Below are positions 4,197 through 5,944 of a DNA stretch of 5,944 nucleotides, piece after piece. Position 1 is the first letter of the stretch. Each line of letters begins with the position of its first letter. This stretch comes from Chloroflexota bacterium (GTDB taxonomy: Bacteria; Chloroflexota; Anaerolineae; B4-G1). Below the pieces are notes generated by a model that was not told the DNA's origin, made no database searches, and worked only from the letters and a program-made list of their open reading frames with translations. The stretch is taken from contig QMOE01000171.1 in NCBI GenBank assembly GCA_003648125.1, positions 1 to 5,944 of the forward strand, given 5' to 3'. Position numbers and translations under genes: made by a program.

Positions 4197-5031
4197 CTTG
4201 GCGCGCCCCTTTATCCAAATTCGGGGGCTGAGCCACATCTACCCGCTGATGGATGGCGGGCAGGCCGTGGCCCTGCAGGGCGTGGACTTGACCGTCGAGC
4301 GGGGAGAGTTTGTGGCTCTCGTCGGGCCGAACGGCTCGGGCAAGTCCACGCTGGCCCAGCACATCAACGGACTGCTGCTCCCTACGGCGGGACAGGTCTG
4401 GGTGGATGGCCTCTTGACTTCTGACCCGCGCCACCTGTGGAAGGTGCGGCAGCGGGTGGGGATGGTGTTCCAGAACCCGGAAAATCAACTCGTCGCCAGC
4501 ACCGTGGAGGAGGACGTGGCCTTTGGCCCCGAGAACCAGGCCCTCCCGCCAAAAGAGATTCGCCGGCGAGTGGACGAGGCGTTGGAAATCGTCGGCTTGC
4601 AGGACTATCGCATCCAGCCCCCGCAGATGCTCTCCGGCGGCCAGAAGCAACTGGTAGCCATCGCCGGCGCCCTGGCGACGCGCCCCGCGTGCATCCTCTT
4701 TGACGAGCCGACCTCTATGCTCGATCCGCCGGGCCGCCGGCGGGTGTTGGAAACCATCCGGCGGCTCAACGCTGAAGAATCGCTCACTGTGATACTGATC
4801 ACCCAGTCTATGGACGAGGCGGTTGCCACCGAGCGGGTGTTGGTGATGCACGAGGGTCGCATCGTGATGGACGGCCCGCCGGAAGAGATATTTGAGGAGG
4901 GGAAGCGGCTGTGGGCGCTGGGACTGGATCTGCCCCCGGCCGCCGAGATCGCCCATCGCTTGCGAGAACAGGGGATAAAGCTGCCAACCGGCTTGCTGAC
5001 GGTAGAGACGCTGGCGAGGGCGCTGTGCTGA
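4189..5031 (+). CDS. ecfA: ECF transporter ATPase, first subunit (EcfA/CbiO type)
   Basis: This 280-residue ABC ATPase should sit on the cytoplasmic face and power the ECF transporter. Walker A is GPNGSGKST (46-54), the Q-loop is FQNPENQL with Gln95, the signature is LSGGQKQ (148-154), Walker B is CILFDEP with Asp172 and Glu173, and the D-loop is SMLD. The C-terminal part (about 225-280) with GPPEEIFEE resembles the ECF ATPase dimerisation region. At the H-loop the sequence is ILITQSMDEA, so Gln206 (codon CAG 4804-4806) replaces the usual histidine. The start is TTG 4189, 8 bases inside the S-component gene; TTG 4198 is an alternative. No strong Shine-Dalgarno is visible, so coupled translation is likely. 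The following ATPase overlaps by 7 bases and probably forms the heterodimer partner. Confidence 0.93.
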   Translation: MIDLARPFIQIRGLSHIYPLMDGGQAVALQGVDLTVERGEFVALVGPNGSGKSTLAQHINGLLLPTAGQVWVDGLLTSDPRHLWKVRQRVGMVFQNPENQLVASTVEEDVAFGPENQALPPKEIRRRVDEALEIVGLQDYRIQPPQMLSGGQKQLVAIAGALATRPACILFDEPTSMLDPPGRRRVLETIRRLNAEESLTVILITQSMDEAVATERVLVMHEGRIVMDGPPEEIFEEGKRLWALGLDLPPAAEIAHRLREQGIKLPTGLLTVETLARALC

Positions 5032-5885
5032 TCCGGGTCGAGAACCTCGTCCACACATACTCGTCAGGCACTCCCCTGGAGCGCGCGGCCCTGCGTGGAG
5101 TGAGCCTGGAGATTAGAGCCGGGGAGCGGGTTGGCATCCTCGGCCCGACCGGTTCCGGCAAATCCACCCTGGTACAGCACCTGGTCGGGTTGCTGAAACC
5201 CACGACTGGCCGGGTGTTGCTAGATGGTGTAGCGGCCCACGCGCGCACGACCGAGGCTCGCGCCCGGCGGCGACAGATGGGGTTGGCCTTTCAGTACCCG
5301 GAGGCCCAGATATTTGAACAGACCGTGTTTCGCGAGGTGGCCTTTGGGCCGCACAACCTGGGGCTTGGGGAAGCCGAGATCGCTGCGCGGGTGCGCTGGG
5401 CGCTAGAGGTGGTAGGTCTGGCCCAGGCGGCGATGGAGGAGCGGTCGCCATTTACGTTGAGCGGTGGCGAGATGCGCCGGGTGGCGCTGGCGAGCATCTT
5501 GAGCTTGCAGCCCGAGGTGCTGATCTTGGACGAACCGACGGCTGGGCTGGACCCACAGGGGCGGCGAGAGTTGTTGGCGCGGATACAGGACTGGCAGGGT
5601 AGCCTGACACTGATCATAGTATCTCACAATCTGGACGAGTTGGCCCGCGTGGTGGAGCGGGCGGTGGTGTTGAAGGAGGGAGAGGTGGTTTCTGATGGGC
5701 CAGCGCGCCGGATATTGAGCGACGGGCCATTGCTCCGCGCCGCTGGACTGGACGTGCCGCAGCCGGTGGCTTTGCTCCAGACACTGCGCGAGGCGGGGTG
5801 GCCGGTGCGCACCGACAGGCTTTTGCCGGAGGAGGCCGCCGCCGAGATTGCCCAGGCCCATAGACTCTTGGAGGGTGGGGCGTGA
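5025..5885 (+). CDS. ecfA: ECF transporter ATPase, second subunit (EcfA' type)
   Basis: This 286-residue ABC ATPase has Walker A GPTGSGKST (40-48), Q-loop FQYPEAQIF with Gln90, signature LSGGEMRR (145-152), Walker B VLILDEP with Asp169 and Glu170, D-loop AGLD, and H-loop VSHNLDE with His201. The Q-loop region FQYPEAQIFEQTVFREVAFGP is typical of CbiO/EcfA proteins. A longer frame runs back to 4911, but GTG 5025 is preferred: the ABC fold begins immediately (LIRVENLVHTY), GAGGG lies 4 bases upstream, and the gene then overlaps its predecessor by only 7 bases. Unlike the first ATPase, all catalytic motifs are intact, so the pair may be functionally asymmetric. The EcfT gene overlaps its stop by 4 bases. 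Confidence 0.95.
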   Translation: MLIRVENLVHTYSSGTPLERAALRGVSLEIRAGERVGILGPTGSGKSTLVQHLVGLLKPTTGRVLLDGVAAHARTTEARARRRQMGLAFQYPEAQIFEQTVFREVAFGPHNLGLGEAEIAARVRWALEVVGLAQAAMEERSPFTLSGGEMRRVALASILSLQPEVLILDEPTAGLDPQGRRELLARIQDWQGSLTLIIVSHNLDELARVVERAVVLKEGEVVSDGPARRILSDGPLLRAAGLDVPQPVALLQTLREAGWPVRTDRLLPEEAAAEIAQAHRLLEGGA

Positions 5886-5944
5886 ATTTGCTGATTCCTG
5901 GTATGTACGTGGCCGCCGATTCGGCCCTGCACCGCCTGGACCCA
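5882..5944 (+). CDS. ecfT: ECF transporter transmembrane component EcfT, N-terminal fragment
   Basis: The last 63 bases give 21 codons from GTG 5882, running off the window. The translation begins MNLLIPGMYVAADSALHRLD, which fits the conserved EcfT N-terminus (I-P-x-Q/M-Y ... D-S-x-L-H-R-L-D-P) just before the first membrane helices. EcfT is the scaffold joining the two ATPases to the S component. GGAGGG (5870-5875) is 6 bases upstream, and the GTGA overlap with the preceding stop indicates tight coupling. Everything after Pro21 is outside the window. Confidence 0.88.
   Translation, partial: MNLLIPGMYVAADSALHRLDP

Noticed and set aside
4911..5024. N-terminal extension of the second ECF ATPase from ATG 4911
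   Set aside because: It would overlap the first ATPase by about 120 bases, and the added residues look unlike an ABC protein. GTG 5025 with GAGGG upstream fits the fold start.

Overview
The window reads as a bacterial chromosome segment of moderately high GC, with Shine-Dalgarno starts (GAGGAGG, AAGGAGG) and sigma-70/SigA-type promoters. The gene set fits Chloroflexota (Anaerolineae-like): bacterial-type proS with an editing insert, an ECF vitamin transporter operon and short intergenic palindromic repeats. That placement is an impression, not a demonstrated assignment.

Layout. Plus strand: the C-terminal end of an unrecognised gene (2-181) overlaps a low-molecular-weight protein phosphatase (172-639), which ends at a hairpin/T-run terminator (646-666). 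Convergent on the minus strand is proS, prolyl-tRNA synthetase (2439-682). Next come about 580 bases without a conventional gene (2440-3023), holding the long proS leader and two palindromic repeats. A small two-helix membrane protein lies on the minus strand (3248-3024). It is divergent from a plus-strand ECF operon: S component (3603-4196), two ATPases (4189-5031 and 5025-5885) and the first 21 codons of EcfT (5882 to the window edge). The ECF genes overlap by 8, 7 and 4 bases.

The most interesting element is the proS leader. On the minus strand a consensus promoter (TTGACA, 17 bases, TAAAAT; 2785-2757) is followed almost at once by a Shine-Dalgarno sequence and a 20-21-codon ORF (2738-2673) with six proline codons, including Pro-Pro-Pro. 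Just after its stop codon lie RNA segments that can pair as 1:2, 2:3 or 3:4, where 3:4 is a strong intrinsic terminator (2636-2604). This is trp/his/pheST-style ribosome-mediated attenuation, here apparently sensing prolyl-tRNA to control prolyl-tRNA synthetase. No T-box was found. A 137-bp nested palindromic element (2465-2601) lies between the attenuator and the proS ribosome binding site.

The ECF operon also has its own promoter (3425-3452) and a structured leader of about 140 nt that matches no riboswitch I recognise. The first ATPase carries glutamine where the H-loop histidine is expected.
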